Assembly (NCBI RefSeq): GCF_027943945.1
Contig: NZ_AP027141.1
Location: forward strand, 558,001-622,000
Origin: Microbacterium terricola
Lineage (GTDB): Bacteria; Actinomycetota; Actinomycetes; Actinomycetales; Microbacteriaceae
DNA length: 64,000 nt
Reading direction: 5' to 3'
Within the stretch, counting starts at the first letter, position 1. Each line of letters opens with the position of its first letter. Positions 42,191-52,002 of the stretch are shown one piece after another. The notes below the pieces were generated by a model that was not told the origin of the DNA, did not search any database, and was given only the letters and a program-made list of their open reading frames with translations. The position numbers and the translations under genes are program-made.

Positions 42191-43762
42191 ATGCCCCCTG
42201 CGATTCTTCGGCGTGCCCGCCTCCGACGAGCACTCGCCGCGACCGTCACGGCGGCCCTGATCGTCGTGGCGGGGGTCGTCGGCACCGCCGCCCCCGCCCA
42301 GGCGGCGACCTCCGGCTGGCTGTCGACCTCGGGGTCGCGGGTGGTCACCTCGTCCGGGTCCGCGTACACGATCAAGGCGACGGCCTGGTTCGGGATGGAG
42401 ACCCCGAACTGCACCCCGCACGGGCTCTGGTCGATCTCGCTCGATTCGGGGCTCGCCCGGATCGCAGCGATGGGCTTCAACACGATCCGGCTCCCGTTCT
42501 CCAACGAGTGCCTGGCGGCGAAGAGCTCGAACTCGATCAACGCGCAGGTCAATCCGAAGCTGGTGTCGCTGACCCCGCTGAAGCTCATGGATACGGTGAT
42601 CGCGCGGGCCAAGGCGCACGGGCTCAACGTCATCCTCGACCGGCACCGCCCGGACTCCGGCTCGCAGTCCGAGCTCTGGTACACCGACAGGTACAGCGAG
42701 AAGCGGTGGATCAGCGACTGGACCATGCTCGCCAAGCGCTACCGGACGAACTCCACCGTGATCGGGTTCGACCTGCACAACGAGCCGCACGGCGCCGCCT
42801 GCTGGGGCTGCGGCGACGCGAAGCGCGACTGGCGTGCCGCAGCCACCAGGGCGGGCAACGCGGTGCTCGCCGTGAACCCGAGGCTGCTCATCATCGTCGA
42901 GGGCGTCGAGCGCGAATCCGACGGCACGAGCACCTGGTGGGGCGGGGGCCTCCGCGGCGTCCGCACGAAGCCCGTCACCCTCGCGGTGAACAACCGGGTC
43001 GTCTACTCACCGCACGACTACCCGGCCACCGTCTACCCGCAGTCGTGGTTCAGCGCATCGAACTACCCCGCCAATCTGCCCGCGATCTGGGAGAGGAACT
43101 GGGGCTACATCCAGACGAAGGGCATCGCGCCGGTGCTCCTCGGCGAGTTCGGCACGAAGTACGAGACCAGCAGCGACAGGAAGTGGCTGAAGACCCTCGT
43201 GCGCTACCTGGACGCGCGGCGCATGGGATTCATGTACTGGTCGTTCAACCCGAACAGCGGCGACACCGGGGGCCTCGTCAAGGACGACTGGGTCACGCCG
43301 CAGAAGAGCAAGCTCGCCGTGCTCGCCCCGATCCTCGGAGAGTCGGCGACGCCGAAGCCCGCTCCCACCGCCAGTTCCACGCCGAAGCCCACCCCGACGA
43401 AGAGCTCGACGCCGACGCCCGCGCCCTCCCCATCCGCATCCTCCGCCAATGCGGCCGGCCTGCGGGTGACGTACGTGACGCAGAGCGCGTGGGCCGACGG
43501 CTATGTCGCCCAGATCGCCGTGACGGGCGTCAAGAAGGCGGCGAAGTCGTGGAGCGTCAGCTGGCGGTCGCCCGGCATCACCGGGATCGTGAACAGCTGG
43601 GGACTCTCGTGCTCGATCGCGTCGTCCGTGGTGACGTGCAGGGGATCGGACTGGGCTGCGCTGGTCGCCGCCGGTCAGACCGTGAACGTGGGCCTGCAGG
43701 CCGCCGCGTCCAGCGCACCCGCGAACCCGGTGATCACGGTCCGGTCGAAGCTCGCCTCCTGA
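42191..43762 (+). CDS. Secreted GH5 glycoside hydrolase with C-terminal CBM-like domain
   Basis: This is a 523-residue modular enzyme. Residues 1-37 are a Sec signal peptide (basic RRARLRRAL, hydrophobic core, cleavage near AQA). The GH5 (beta/alpha)8 domain covers about residues 40-390. The acid/base Glu is in IGFDLHNEPHG and the nucleophile Glu in VLLGEFGTKYET. YSPHDYPATVY and FMYWSFNPNSGDTGGL are typical of cellulase-like GH5. A Pro/Thr/Ser linker (PKPTPTKSSTPTPAPSPS) leads to about 100 residues resembling a family 2 carbohydrate-binding module, with two Cys. It probably cleaves beta-1,4-glucan outside the cell. A -10-like CAGAAT lies 6 nt before the ATG, and no Shine-Dalgarno site is seen. 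Confidence 0.85.
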   Translation: MPPAILRRARLRRALAATVTAALIVVAGVVGTAAPAQAATSGWLSTSGSRVVTSSGSAYTIKATAWFGMETPNCTPHGLWSISLDSGLARIAAMGFNTIRLPFSNECLAAKSSNSINAQVNPKLVSLTPLKLMDTVIARAKAHGLNVILDRHRPDSGSQSELWYTDRYSEKRWISDWTMLAKRYRTNSTVIGFDLHNEPHGAACWGCGDAKRDWRAAATRAGNAVLAVNPRLLIIVEGVERESDGTSTWWGGGLRGVRTKPVTLAVNNRVVYSPHDYPATVYPQSWFSASNYPANLPAIWERNWGYIQTKGIAPVLLGEFGTKYETSSDRKWLKTLVRYLDARRMGFMYWSFNPNSGDTGGLVKDDWVTPQKSKLAVLAPILGESATPKPAPTASSTPKPTPTKSSTPTPAPSPSASSANAAGLRVTYVTQSAWADGYVAQIAVTGVKKAAKSWSVSWRSPGITGIVNSWGLSCSIASSVVTCRGSDWAALVAAGQTVNVGLQAAASSAPANPVITVRSKLAS

Positions 43763-43770
43763 CGCGGCGG

Positions 43771-43776
43771 TAGCGT
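43771..43776 (+). promoter_or_regulatory. -10 box TAGCGT of a probably leaderless promoter
   Basis: TAGCGT ends 6 nt before the ATG at 43783; there is no Shine-Dalgarno site. Confidence 0.55.
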
Positions 43777-43782
43777 GGGCTC

Positions 43783-44223
43783 ATGCCATTGACCGGAGAG
43801 TACAAGCCGTCCACCTCGGAGTGGGCGCGCACGCAGGCCGAGAAGTACGAGGCGACGGGCGGGGCGGAGGCGAATCTGCTCCGCGGCGTGCCGATCATCG
43901 TCCTGACCACCGTCGGGGCCAAGAGCGGGGCACTGCGCAAGACGGCGCTGATGCGGGTCGAGCACGACGGCAGCTACCTCGTCGTCGCGTCGAAGGGCGG
44001 CGCCCCCGACGAGCCGGCCTGGGGCGGCAACATCCGCCGGCACCCGCACGTCGAGCTGCAGGACGGCGCCGACAAGCGCGACTACCAGGCGCGCGAGCTG
44101 TCCGGCGACGAGCGCGAGCTGTGGTGGGAGCGCGCCGTCGCGGTCTGGCCCGACTACGCCAACTACCAGACCAAGACCGACCGTCTCATCGCGGTCTTCC
44201 TCCTCGAACCCGTCGCCGGCTGA
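43783..44223 (+). CDS. Deazaflavin (F420)-dependent nitroreductase family protein (DDN-like)
   Basis: This is a 146-residue split-barrel protein of the DDN/nitroreductase family. Family hallmarks are [20 protein letters not shown] and [18 protein letters not shown]420H2 would be the hydride donor, and quinone reduction is a suggested role in mycobacteria. It is convergent with the NCS2 permease gene, with 3 bp between stop codons and no hairpin. Confidence 0.82.
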   Translation: MPLTGEYKPSTSEWARTQAEKYEATGGAEANLLRGVPIIVLTTVGAKSGALRKTALMRVEHDGSYLVVASKGGAPDEPAWGGNIRRHPHVELQDGADKRDYQARELSGDERELWWERAVAVWPDYANYQTKTDRLIAVFLLEPVAG

Positions 44224-44226
44224 GGC

Positions 44227-45678
44227 TCAGCCGAGCATCGTCTCGATCGGGCCGCGGGCGAAGTAGACCACGAAGCCCGCGGCCACGATCCAGAGCAGCG
44301 GGCTGATCTGCCGCGCCTTGCCCGAGAGTGAGCGGATCACGGCCCAGGAGATGAACCCTGCGCCGATGCCGTTCGCGATCGAGTAGGTCAGCGGCATCAC
44401 CGTGATGGTGAGGAACACCGGGATCAGCGCCGACATCTCGGTGAGGTCGATGTGGCGGATCTGCGCCATCATCAGCGCACCGACGATCACGAGCGCGGCC
44501 GCAGCGATCTCGGTCGGGACGATCGAGGTGAGCGGGGTGAAGAACATCGCGAGCAGGAACAGTCCACCGGTGACGATGTTCGCCAGTCCCGTGCGAGCGC
44601 CCTCGCCGATGCCGGCACCCGATTCGATGAAGACGGTGTTCGACGACGAGGACGTCGCGCCGCCTGCGACGGCGCCGATGCCCTCGACGATGAGCGCGGA
44701 GCGCAGTCGCGGGAAGTCGCCCTTGGCGTCGGCCAGCCCCGCCTCGCGCGACAGGCCGGTCATGGTGCCCATGGCGTCGAAGAAGTTCGTGAACACGAGG
44801 GTGAAGATGAGCATCAGTGCGGCGAGGGCGCCGATGCGGCCGAAGCTGCCGATCAGATCGACCTGACCGACCAGGCTGAGGTCGGGGATGCTGACCCAGC
44901 TCGACGGCAGCGCGGGCACGGCGAGCGACCAGCCGTTCGGGTTGACGGTGTCTCCGGAGAACTTGGGGCCGAGGTGCCAGATCGCCTCGACGATGATCGC
45001 GATGAGCGTGCCCGTCACCAGGCCGATCAGCAGCGCGCCCTTGACCTTGCGGGCCATCAGGACGCCGGTGAGCAGCAGGGTGACCACGAACAGCAGGGTC
45101 GGCACGGTGGCGATCGAGCCGGAGATGCCGAGGCCGACCGGGGGAGAGCTCGCACCGGTCGCGGTGACGAAGCCGCTGTCGACGAACCCGATGAAGGCGA
45201 TGAACAGGCCGATGCCGACGGTGATCGCGGTCTTCAGCTGCAGCGGCACCGCGTCGAAGATCATGCGGCGCAGACCGGTGGCCGCCAGCAGCACGATGAT
45301 GAGGCCGTTGATGACGACGAGGCCCATCGCCTCCGGCCAGGTCACCTGCCCGACGACCGAGACCGCGAGGAACGAGTTGATGCCGAGCCCGGCCGCGAAG
45401 GCGAACGGCAGCCGCGTGACCACGCCGAAGAGGATCGTCATCGCACCGGCGGTGAGCGCCGTGACGGCGGCGACCTGCGCGAACCCGAGGGTGTTCCCCG
45501 CGACGTCGGTGCCGCTGGAGAGGATGATCGGGTTGAGGATCACGATGTAGGCCATCGCGACGAAGGTCACGACACCGCCGCGCACCTCGGCTCCGACCGT
45601 CGATCCTCTCCTGCTGATCTCGAAGAAGCGGTCAAGGCCGTTCTTCGGCGGGGCGACGGTTGTCTCGGTGCTGGTCAT
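44227..45678 (-). CDS. NCS2 family permease (AzgA-like purine transporter)
   Basis: This is a 483-residue membrane protein with 12-14 helices. LDRFFEISRRGSTVGAEVRGG, the hallmark FAFAAGLGINSFLA and TVFIESGAGIGEGARTGLANIVTGG place it in the adenine/guanine/hypoxanthine branch of NCS2. It imports purine bases with protons. The start at 45678 (MTSTETTVAP) follows GGAGGA; ten further in-frame residues upstream lack a ribosome site. Position near purN/purH may be coincidental. Confidence 0.87.
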   Translation of the reverse strand: MTSTETTVAPPKNGLDRFFEISRRGSTVGAEVRGGVVTFVAMAYIVILNPIILSSGTDVAGNTLGFAQVAAVTALTAGAMTILFGVVTRLPFAFAAGLGINSFLAVSVVGQVTWPEAMGLVVINGLIIVLLAATGLRRMIFDAVPLQLKTAITVGIGLFIAFIGFVDSGFVTATGASSPPVGLGISGSIATVPTLLFVVTLLLTGVLMARKVKGALLIGLVTGTLIAIIVEAIWHLGPKFSGDTVNPNGWSLAVPALPSSWVSIPDLSLVGQVDLIGSFGRIGALAALMLIFTLVFTNFFDAMGTMTGLSREAGLADAKGDFPRLRSALIVEGIGAVAGGATSSSSNTVFIESGAGIGEGARTGLANIVTGGLFLLAMFFTPLTSIVPTEIAAAALVIVGALMMAQIRHIDLTEMSALIPVFLTITVMPLTYSIANGIGAGFISWAVIRSLSGKARQISPLLWIVAAGFVVYFARGPIETMLG

Positions 45679-45755
45679 GATTCCTCCGCAGACGACGTTA
45701 GCGGCCAACCGCGCCCTCGCGCGCGCGCCGGGAAGGATCGTGCCGCCGCGCTGGG

Positions 45756-45761
45756 TAGGGT
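45756..45761 (+). promoter_or_regulatory. -10 box TAGGGT before the DUF6350 gene
   Basis: TAGGGT ends 9 nt before the ATG at 45771, without a Shine-Dalgarno site. Confidence 0.45.
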
Positions 45762-45770
45762 CGATGGCGC

Positions 45771-47246
45771 ATGCATCGCCTGACCGTCGCCCTCCTCGTC
45801 GCCATCGACGCCGCCATCGCTGCGGCCGTCGGTCTCGCGGTGTTCCTCGCGCCGCTCACCCTGCTGTGGGTCTTCGTCCTCGGCGCCGACCCGGGGGATC
45901 TCTGGCCGACCGCCGGCACGCTGTGGCAGTTCGCCCACCTCGTGCCCCTGACGGTCACTCTGCCCGACGCGTACCTGGCGGCGACAGGCATCGACGCGAA
46001 GGCGGCATCCTTCGTCCTCTCGCTGGCGCCGCTCGCGCTCACGGCCTTCACCGCGATCTTCGCCGCCCGCTCCGGTGTGCGGGCCTCGCGCGCGGAGGCG
46101 TGGCTCACCGGCGTCGTCGTGGGCGGCGGCGTCTTCGCCGTGCTCGCCTGGCTCGTGGGGGCGACGAGTGCCAACGACCTCGCGACCGTGGTGCCCTGGC
46201 AGGCGGTGCTGCTGCCCGCCCTCGTGTTCGCGCTGCCCTCGCTCGGTGCGGCGATCATCACCGAGTGGCGTGAGGCCGGCGCCGGACCCGTCGCCGCCCT
46301 GCGCGACCGCATCGAGTCCTCGGCCGGGGGCTGGGGTGCGTTGCCCGGTCTCGTCGCCCGGGGGGCGGCCGTCGCGATCGTCGGCCTGATCGGCCTGGGC
46401 GCCGCCGTCGTCGCCATCGGGCTCGTGCTGCGCGCCGACCAGGTCGTCACGCTCTTCGAGGCGGGGAACGTGGACGCGCTCGGAGCGATCCTGCTCACGC
46501 TCGCTCAGCTCGCCTATCTGCCGACGCTCGTGATCTGGGGGCTCGCGTTCGCCGCAGGACCTGGATTCGCCGTCGGCCCCGGCACCGCGGTCTCGCCCGC
46601 GGGCACGCAGGTCGGCGTCGTGCCGGGCGTGCCGCTGCTGGGCGCCATCCCGGAGTCCACCTCCACCTGGCTGCTGCTGCTGGCGCTCGTGCCGGTCGCC
46701 CTCGGCGCGTTCGCCGGCTGGATCGCCCGGTCGCGCACGGCGCGGGCTGCCGGAGGCGAGGCCGTCGCGCCCCGCGTCGTGATCGCCGCGGGCATCGCGC
46801 TCACCGCCGCCGCTGCCGCAGCCCTGCTCTCGCTGCTGGCCTCCGGGTCGATCGGACCGGGAAACCTCGCGCAGGTCGGCCCCGACGCCGGCGCGGTGGC
46901 GCTCGCCGTCGGCGTCGAGGTCGCGATCGGCGCAGGCATCCTGCTGCTGTCCCCGCGCTCGCACTCGGGCGACGACCTCGTGCCGCTCACCGCCGACCCC
47001 GTGCCCCAGGTGGAGGCCGACGGCGAGACCGGGGCCGGCGAGCGTCGCATCGAGGACTACTTCCTCATCGCCGACGACGACGATCGCGTTCCGGCGCCCG
47101 ACCCGCAGGATTCGACGGATGCTGCGGCCGACCCCGACGCGACAGTCGACCTGTCCGCCGAGCTCGGCTTCCCGCCCGAGGACGACCCCGACCGGACGCT
47201 CGATCTGGGCCCCCGCGGGGACCCGCCCCGACCGCCGGTAGACTAG
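45771..47246 (+). CDS. DUF6350 family integral membrane protein
   Basis: This is a 491-residue protein with about ten membrane segments (for example [37 protein letters not shown]) and an acidic cytoplasmic tail of about 100 residues rich in Asp and Pro. In Actinobacteria this family characteristically sits just upstream of purN-purH, as here. Its function is unknown. It starts at the ATG 45771; an upstream ATG at 45764 is out of frame. Confidence 0.75.
   Translation: MHRLTVALLVAIDAAIAAAVGLAVFLAPLTLLWVFVLGADPGDLWPTAGTLWQFAHLVPLTVTLPDAYLAATGIDAKAASFVLSLAPLALTAFTAIFAARSGVRASRAEAWLTGVVVGGGVFAVLAWLVGATSANDLATVVPWQAVLLPALVFALPSLGAAIITEWREAGAGPVAALRDRIESSAGGWGALPGLVARGAAVAIVGLIGLGAAVVAIGLVLRADQVVTLFEAGNVDALGAILLTLAQLAYLPTLVIWGLAFAAGPGFAVGPGTAVSPAGTQVGVVPGVPLLGAIPESTSTWLLLLALVPVALGAFAGWIARSRTARAAGGEAVAPRVVIAAGIALTAAAAAALLSLLASGSIGPGNLAQVGPDAGAVALAVGVEVAIGAGILLLSPRSHSGDDLVPLTADPVPQVEADGETGAGERRIEDYFLIADDDDRVPAPDPQDSTDAAADPDATVDLSAELGFPPEDDPDRTLDLGPRGDPPRPPVD
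47239..47244 (+). promoter_or_regulatory. -10 box TAGACT of a probably leaderless purN promoter
   Basis: TAGACT ends 6 nt before the GTG at 47251. It lies over the end of the upstream gene, so purN may be transcribed independently. Confidence 0.5.
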
Positions 47247-47250
47247 CCGC

Positions 47251-47844
47251 GTGCTCACGGTCGCCGTCCTCATCTCGGGCACGGGGTCGAACCTGCGCGC
47301 TCTGCTCGACGCGGCATCCGCGCCCGACTTCCCCGCGCGCGTCGTCGTCGTCGGTGCCGACCGGGAGGCCGATGGCCTCGCCCACGCCGAGGAGTTCGGC
47401 ATCCCGTCGTTCACGGTCCCGTTCACCCGATTCGCCAGTCGCGAGGAATGGGGCGAGGAGCTCGCCGCGCAGCTGCGCATCTGGCAGCCCGACCTCGTCG
47501 TCCTGAGCGGGCTGATGCGGCTCCTGCCGTCGGCGCTCGTCGATGCGTGGGCGCCGCACCTCATCAACACCCACCCCGCCTACCTGCCCGAGTTCCCCGG
47601 CGCACACGGCGTGCGCGACGCGCTCGCCGCCGGTGCGACCGAGTCCGGCGCGAGCGTCATCGTCGTCGACAACGGCGTGGACTCCGGTCCGATCCTCGCC
47701 CAGGAGCGCGTGCCCGTGCTCGGCGGCGACACCGAGCACACCCTGCACGAGCGCATCAAGCCCGTCGAGCGCCGTCTGCTGATCGACGTCGTCCGCCGCA
47801 TCGCGACCGGCGAGCTCGATCTCGCTGCGGCCGCAGCATCCTGA
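47251..47844 (+). CDS. purN: Phosphoribosylglycinamide formyltransferase
   Basis: This is a 197-residue enzyme of purine synthesis that transfers formyl from 10-formyl-tetrahydrofolate to GAR. It has the phosphate-binding N-terminus [15 protein letters not shown], the catalytic motif [21 protein letters not shown] (Asn and His), and an Asp in [18 protein letters not shown]. It starts at GTG 47251 with no Shine-Dalgarno site. purH follows after 30 bp. Confidence 0.95.
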   Translation: MLTVAVLISGTGSNLRALLDAASAPDFPARVVVVGADREADGLAHAEEFGIPSFTVPFTRFASREEWGEELAAQLRIWQPDLVVLSGLMRLLPSALVDAWAPHLINTHPAYLPEFPGAHGVRDALAAGATESGASVIVVDNGVDSGPILAQERVPVLGGDTEHTLHERIKPVERRLLIDVVRRIATGELDLAAAAAS

Positions 47845-47874
47845 TCCCGCCCCATCCCACACAGGAGAATCGCC

Positions 47875-49482
47875 ATGGCCGGTCCGAGCCACGACCCGTC
47901 CCTCTACCGCGAACGCGACATCGTCCCGATCCGTCGCGCTCTCGTCTCGGTCAGTGACAAGACCGACCTGCTCACGCTGGCGGCCGCGCTCGCCGATGCG
48001 GGGGTCGAGATCGTCTCCACCGGCGGCTCCGCCGCCCTGCTGCGCGACGCCGGCTACGCGGTCAGCGACGTATCGGCCGTCACCGGGTTCCCGGAGTCGC
48101 TCGACGGGCGCGTGAAGACCCTGCACCCCGGGGTGCACGCCGGCCTGCTCGCCGATCTGCGCCTCGAGGACCACGAGCGGCAGCTCGCCGCCCTCGACAT
48201 CCGGCCGTTCGAGCTCGTCGTCGTCAACCTCTACCCGTTCGTCGAGACCGTGGCCTCCGGCGCCGAAGGCGACGACGTGGTCGAGCAGATCGACATCGGC
48301 GGCCCTGCCATGGTGCGCGCGTCGGCCAAGAACCACGCGAACGTCGCGATCGTCGTCTCGCCCGAGTCATACCCCGCGGTGATCGCCGCGGTCGCCGCCG
48401 GCGGCACCTCGCTCTCGCAGCGCCGCGAGCTCGCCGCGCGCGCGTTCGCGCACACCGCCGCGTACGACCGCGCCGTCGCCGAGTGGTTCAGCGAGGCGAC
48501 GCTCGCCTCACAGGAGGACCTTCCCCAGCACCTGACGATCAAGGCCGAGCGCCTCGCGACCCTCCGCTACGGCGAGAACTCGCACCAGCGCGCCGCGATC
48601 TACACGCGCACCGGCGGGCACGGCATCGCCCAGGCCACCCAGCTGCAGGGCAAGGAGATGTCGTACAACAACTACGTCGACGCCGACGCTGCCCTCCGCG
48701 CCGCGTTCGACCTGGTCAAGCCGGCCGTCGCGATCATCAAGCACGCGAACCCGTGCGGCATCGCGGTCGGCGCCCCGCAGGCGCTCGACCCGATCGCCTC
48801 CGCGCACCTGCGCGCGCACGAGTGCGACCCGGTGTCCGCCTTCGGCGGCGTGATCGCCGCCAACCGGACCGTCACGCTGAAGATGGCCGAGAACCTGCGC
48901 GACATCTTCACCGAGGTGATCGTCGCGCCCGACTTCGAGCCGGCCGCTCTCGAGGTGTTCGCGCTGAAGAAGAACCTCCGCGTGCTCAAGCTGCCCACGG
49001 ACTGGCAGCAGGAGGGCATGGACGTGCGCCTCGTGTCCGGCGGCCTGCTCCTGCAGGACGCCGACCGTTTCCCGAGCGAGATCGAGTCGCTCGTCGACTC
49101 CTGGCAGCTGGTCACGGGCGAGCGTCCCGCCGACGAGGAGCTGTCGAACCTGTCGTTCGCGTGGAAGACCTGCCGTGCGGTGAAGTCGAACGCGATCGTG
49201 CTCGCCAAGGGCTCGGCGACCGTCGGTATCGGCATGGGCCAGGTCAACCGCGTCGACTCGTGCCGCCTCGCGGTCGAGCGCGCCGGCGACCGGGCCAAGG
49301 GCTCGGTGGCGGCCTCCGACGCGTTCTTCCCGTTCGCCGACGGACCGCAGGTGCTGCTCGACGCGGGCATCACCACGATCATCCAGCCCGGTGGATCGGT
49401 GCGCGACCAGGAGGTCATCGACGCCGCCCGCGCCGCGGGCGTGACGATGTACTTCACCGGCGAGCGCCACTTCTTCCACTGA
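47875..49482 (+). CDS. purH: Bifunctional AICAR formyltransferase/IMP cyclohydrolase
   Basis: This is a 535-residue enzyme catalysing the last two steps of IMP synthesis. The N-terminal MGS-like cyclohydrolase domain (to about residue 210) has [29 protein letters not shown] and [15 protein letters not shown]. The C-terminal transformylase domain has [35 protein letters not shown] and FPFADGP. The ATG at 47875 follows ACAGGAG. Confidence 0.96.
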   Translation: MAGPSHDPSLYRERDIVPIRRALVSVSDKTDLLTLAAALADAGVEIVSTGGSAALLRDAGYAVSDVSAVTGFPESLDGRVKTLHPGVHAGLLADLRLEDHERQLAALDIRPFELVVVNLYPFVETVASGAEGDDVVEQIDIGGPAMVRASAKNHANVAIVVSPESYPAVIAAVAAGGTSLSQRRELAARAFAHTAAYDRAVAEWFSEATLASQEDLPQHLTIKAERLATLRYGENSHQRAAIYTRTGGHGIAQATQLQGKEMSYNNYVDADAALRAAFDLVKPAVAIIKHANPCGIAVGAPQALDPIASAHLRAHECDPVSAFGGVIAANRTVTLKMAENLRDIFTEVIVAPDFEPAALEVFALKKNLRVLKLPTDWQQEGMDVRLVSGGLLLQDADRFPSEIESLVDSWQLVTGERPADEELSNLSFAWKTCRAVKSNAIVLAKGSATVGIGMGQVNRVDSCRLAVERAGDRAKGSVAASDAFFPFADGPQVLLDAGITTIIQPGGSVRDQEVIDAARAAGVTMYFTGERHFFH

Positions 49483-49498
49483 CCGGAGGCTGATCCGG

Positions 49499-49529
49499 CT
49501 GTCTCCCGTGCACGGTCTGCGGGAGGCAG
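49499..49529 (+). terminator. Hairpin after purH
   Basis: A ten-base stem CTGTCTCCCG (49499-49508) with CGGGAGGCAG (49520-49529) has an 11-nt loop. The only non-Watson-Crick position is a U-G pair in plus-strand RNA. It lies 16 bp after the stop codon and has no T-run. Confidence 0.55.
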
Positions 49530-49613
49530 AGTGAACGCCTCGTGCGCGAATACACCCGTTCCGCGGCAGATGCAAGCGGGTGGGCATCCGCGCGCATCGG
49601 GGTCAGGGTGATT

Positions 49614-49627
49614 CTGAACCGGTTTAG
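49614..49627 (+). promoter_or_regulatory. LacI-type operator (CTGAACCGGTTTAG)
   Basis: Near-palindrome centred on the CG typical of LacI/GalR operators, 24 bp before the LacI start codon. It suggests autoregulation and control of the downstream importer operon. Confidence 0.65.
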
Positions 49628-49651
49628 TCCACCGGGGACGAAAGAGCTCCC

Positions 49652-50701
49652 ATGTCCGACGCGCCCCGCCCGACGATCGCCGACGTCGCTCGGCGAGCGG
49701 GCGTCAGCAAGGGCCTGGTGTCGTTCGCCCTGAACGATCGACCCGGGGTCTCGCCGGACAGCCGGGAGCGCATCCTCGAGGCCGCCCGAGAACTGGGCTG
49801 GACGCCGAGTCTGCGCGGGCGTTCGCTGAGCACAGGACGATCGTTCGCCTGCGGTCTGGTCATCGGCCGCAGCCCTGACGTCATCGCCGCCGACCCGTTC
49901 TTCCACTCGTTCATCGCCGGCCTCGAGGACGTCTTCTCGACGTCGGGGCAGATCCTCGTGCTCGCCGCGGCGACGCCCGGGCGCCACGAGACCGAGACCT
50001 ATCGCGGACTCGCCTCGGACCGGCGGGTCGACGGGTTCGTCATCACCGACCTGCGCGCGGACGACGAGCGGATCGCCCTCGTGGAGTCGCTCCGGCTGAC
50101 GGCGGTCACCCTCGGCCATCCCGACATCGAGAGCCCGTTCTCATCGGTGTCCGTCGAGGACGGAGCGGGCATCCGGAGTGCCGTCGCGCACCTCGCGGAG
50201 CTCGGGCATCGGCGGATCGCCCACGTCGCCGGTCCGCAGACGATGCTGCATGCGCGCCGCCGCGCCGACGCCTTCACGCAGGCCGCCGCCGCCGCGTCCG
50301 TCGAGCACGTCGTCGTGACCACCGACTTCAGCGCGGCCGAAGGGGCGGAGGCGACCAGGACCCTCCTCGCATCCGACGAGCCGCCGACGGCGATCGTCTA
50401 CTCCAACGACCACATGGCGATGGCCGGCCTCGGCGTCGCACAGCGCCTCGGGATCCGCGTTCCGCTCGACCTGTCGATCACCGGCTTCGACGACACCGAA
50501 CTGGGCCGTCACCTCCACCCGGCACTCACCTCGGTCGCGACCGACGCGAGGGAGTGGGGAACGGTCACCGCCCGCACCCTGCTCGACGCGCTCGCCGGCG
50601 CCGACCCCATCCATGTCGAGCTCTCCGAGCCCGCTCTCATCGTCCGCGAGTCCACCGGACCCGCACCCCACCCACACCCCCGCGGCGGAAGCCGCGACTG
50701 A
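49652..50701 (+). CDS. LacI family transcriptional regulator
   Basis: This is a 349-residue repressor. The helix-turn-helix is TIADVARRAGVSKGLVSFALNDRPGVSPDSRERIL (residues 8-42), with the hinge helix LRGRSLSTGRS. The sugar-binding domain has VDGFVITDLRADDER, HRRIAHVAGP, AIVYSNDHMAMAGL and SITGFDDTELGRHLHPALTSV. It is 13 bp upstream of the binding-protein gene and preceded by its own probable operator. The effector is likely an oligosaccharide or mannoside imported by the next genes. Confidence 0.88.
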   Translation: MSDAPRPTIADVARRAGVSKGLVSFALNDRPGVSPDSRERILEAARELGWTPSLRGRSLSTGRSFACGLVIGRSPDVIAADPFFHSFIAGLEDVFSTSGQILVLAAATPGRHETETYRGLASDRRVDGFVITDLRADDERIALVESLRLTAVTLGHPDIESPFSSVSVEDGAGIRSAVAHLAELGHRRIAHVAGPQTMLHARRRADAFTQAAAAASVEHVVVTTDFSAAEGAEATRTLLASDEPPTAIVYSNDHMAMAGLGVAQRLGIRVPLDLSITGFDDTELGRHLHPALTSVATDAREWGTVTARTLLDALAGADPIHVELSEPALIVRESTGPAPHPHPRGGSRD

Positions 50702-50714
50702 ACAAGGAGCGAAC

Positions 50715-52001
50715 ATGCGACGACGCATACTCATCGCGACGACAGCGGCCGCTGCCGCCCTGGCCCTCACCGCCTGCGGGGGCGGCGGGGGCGGAAGCAC
50801 CGCCGCCGGCTTGGACAAGCGTGGCGACATCACCATCTGGTACTCGAACAACGAGGCGGAGATCGCCTGGGGCAAGCAGATGGTCGAAGCCTGGAACGCG
50901 GAGAACCCCGACGAGCAGATCAAGGCTCAGGAGATCCCGGCCGGCGCATCGAGCGAAGAGGTCATCGGTGCCGCGATCACCGCCGGCAACGCACCGTGCC
51001 TCGTCTTCAACACGTCGCCGGCAGCCGTACCCGGCTTCCAGAAGCAGGGCGGACTGGTGAACCTGTCCGAGTTCGAGGATGGCGACGACTACATCACCGA
51101 GCGCAGCGGCGACCTCGCCGAGCAGTACCGCTCGGAAGACGGCGGCCTCTATCAGATGCCGTGGAAGTCGAACCCCGTCATGATCTTCTACAACAAGGCG
51201 ATGTTCAAGGAAGCCGGCCTCGACCCGGAGAACCCGTCCCTGTCGACGTATGACGAATTCCTCGAGTCCGCTCGGGCGATCAAGGAGTCGGGCGCGGCGA
51301 CCTTCGCGATCAACCCGGCGCCGACGAGCGAGTTCTTCCAGTCGTGGTTCGACTTCTACCCGCTGTACGCGGCGCAGACCGGTGGGACGCTGCTCGTCGA
51401 GGACGGCAAGGCGACCTTCGACTCGGAGGACGGCAAGGCCGTCGCCGACTTCTGGCGCACCCTGTACGACGAAGAGCTCGCGGGCCAGGAGCAGTACCAG
51501 GGCGACGCCTTCGCCGACGGGTACTCCGCGATGGCGATCGTCGGCCCGTGGGCGATCTCGGTATACGGCGACGCCGTCGAGTGGGGCGCGGTTCCCGTGC
51601 CGACGCAGGACGGCACCGCAGCAGAGGACACCTGGACCTTCAGCGACGCCAAGAACGTCGGCCTCTTCACCGCCTGCGAGAACAAGGCGACGGCGTGGGA
51701 CGTCCTCAAGTTCGCCACCAGCGAGGAGCAGGACGGGATCTGGCTCGAAGAGACCGGACAGATGCCGCTGCGGCAGAACCTGACCGAGACCTACCCGGAC
51801 TACTTCGAGGCGAACCCCGCCTACGAGCAGTTCGGCGATCAGGCCTCGCGCACCGTCGAAGTGCCGAACGTCCAGAACTCGGTCGAGATCTGGCAGAAGT
51901 TCCGCGACGGCTACTCCGAGTCGGTGATCTTCGATGAGAAGGATGTCGACGCCTTCCTCACCGACACCGCCGCCGAGATCGACGAGCTCGCGGGCGAGTG
52001 A
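50715..52001 (+). CDS. Sugar ABC transporter substrate-binding lipoprotein (MalE-like)
   Basis: This is a 428-residue extracellular solute-binding protein, family 1. Its lipoprotein signal has lipobox ALTAC (Cys about residue 21), followed by a Gly-rich tether. The mature domain has DITIWYSNNEAEIAWGKQMVEAWN, LYQMPWKSNPVMIFYNKAMFKEAGL and AMAIVGPWAISVYGDAVEWG. The ATG at 50715 follows AAGGAG. It captures an oligosaccharide for the two permeases behind it. No ATPase gene is nearby, so a shared MsiK-like ATPase elsewhere is likely. Confidence 0.9.
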   Translation: MRRRILIATTAAAAALALTACGGGGGGSTAAGLDKRGDITIWYSNNEAEIAWGKQMVEAWNAENPDEQIKAQEIPAGASSEEVIGAAITAGNAPCLVFNTSPAAVPGFQKQGGLVNLSEFEDGDDYITERSGDLAEQYRSEDGGLYQMPWKSNPVMIFYNKAMFKEAGLDPENPSLSTYDEFLESARAIKESGAATFAINPAPTSEFFQSWFDFYPLYAAQTGGTLLVEDGKATFDSEDGKAVADFWRTLYDEELAGQEQYQGDAFADGYSAMAIVGPWAISVYGDAVEWGAVPVPTQDGTAAEDTWTFSDAKNVGLFTACENKATAWDVLKFATSEEQDGIWLEETGQMPLRQNLTETYPDYFEANPAYEQFGDQASRTVEVPNVQNSVEIWQKFRDGYSESVIFDEKDVDAFLTDTAAEIDELAGE

Positions 52002-52002
52002 C

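Noticed and set aside
41168..43762. 864-codon frame as an N-terminally extended GH5 protein
   Set aside because: The extension lies inside the aldehyde dehydrogenase in another frame; the signal peptide begins at 42191.
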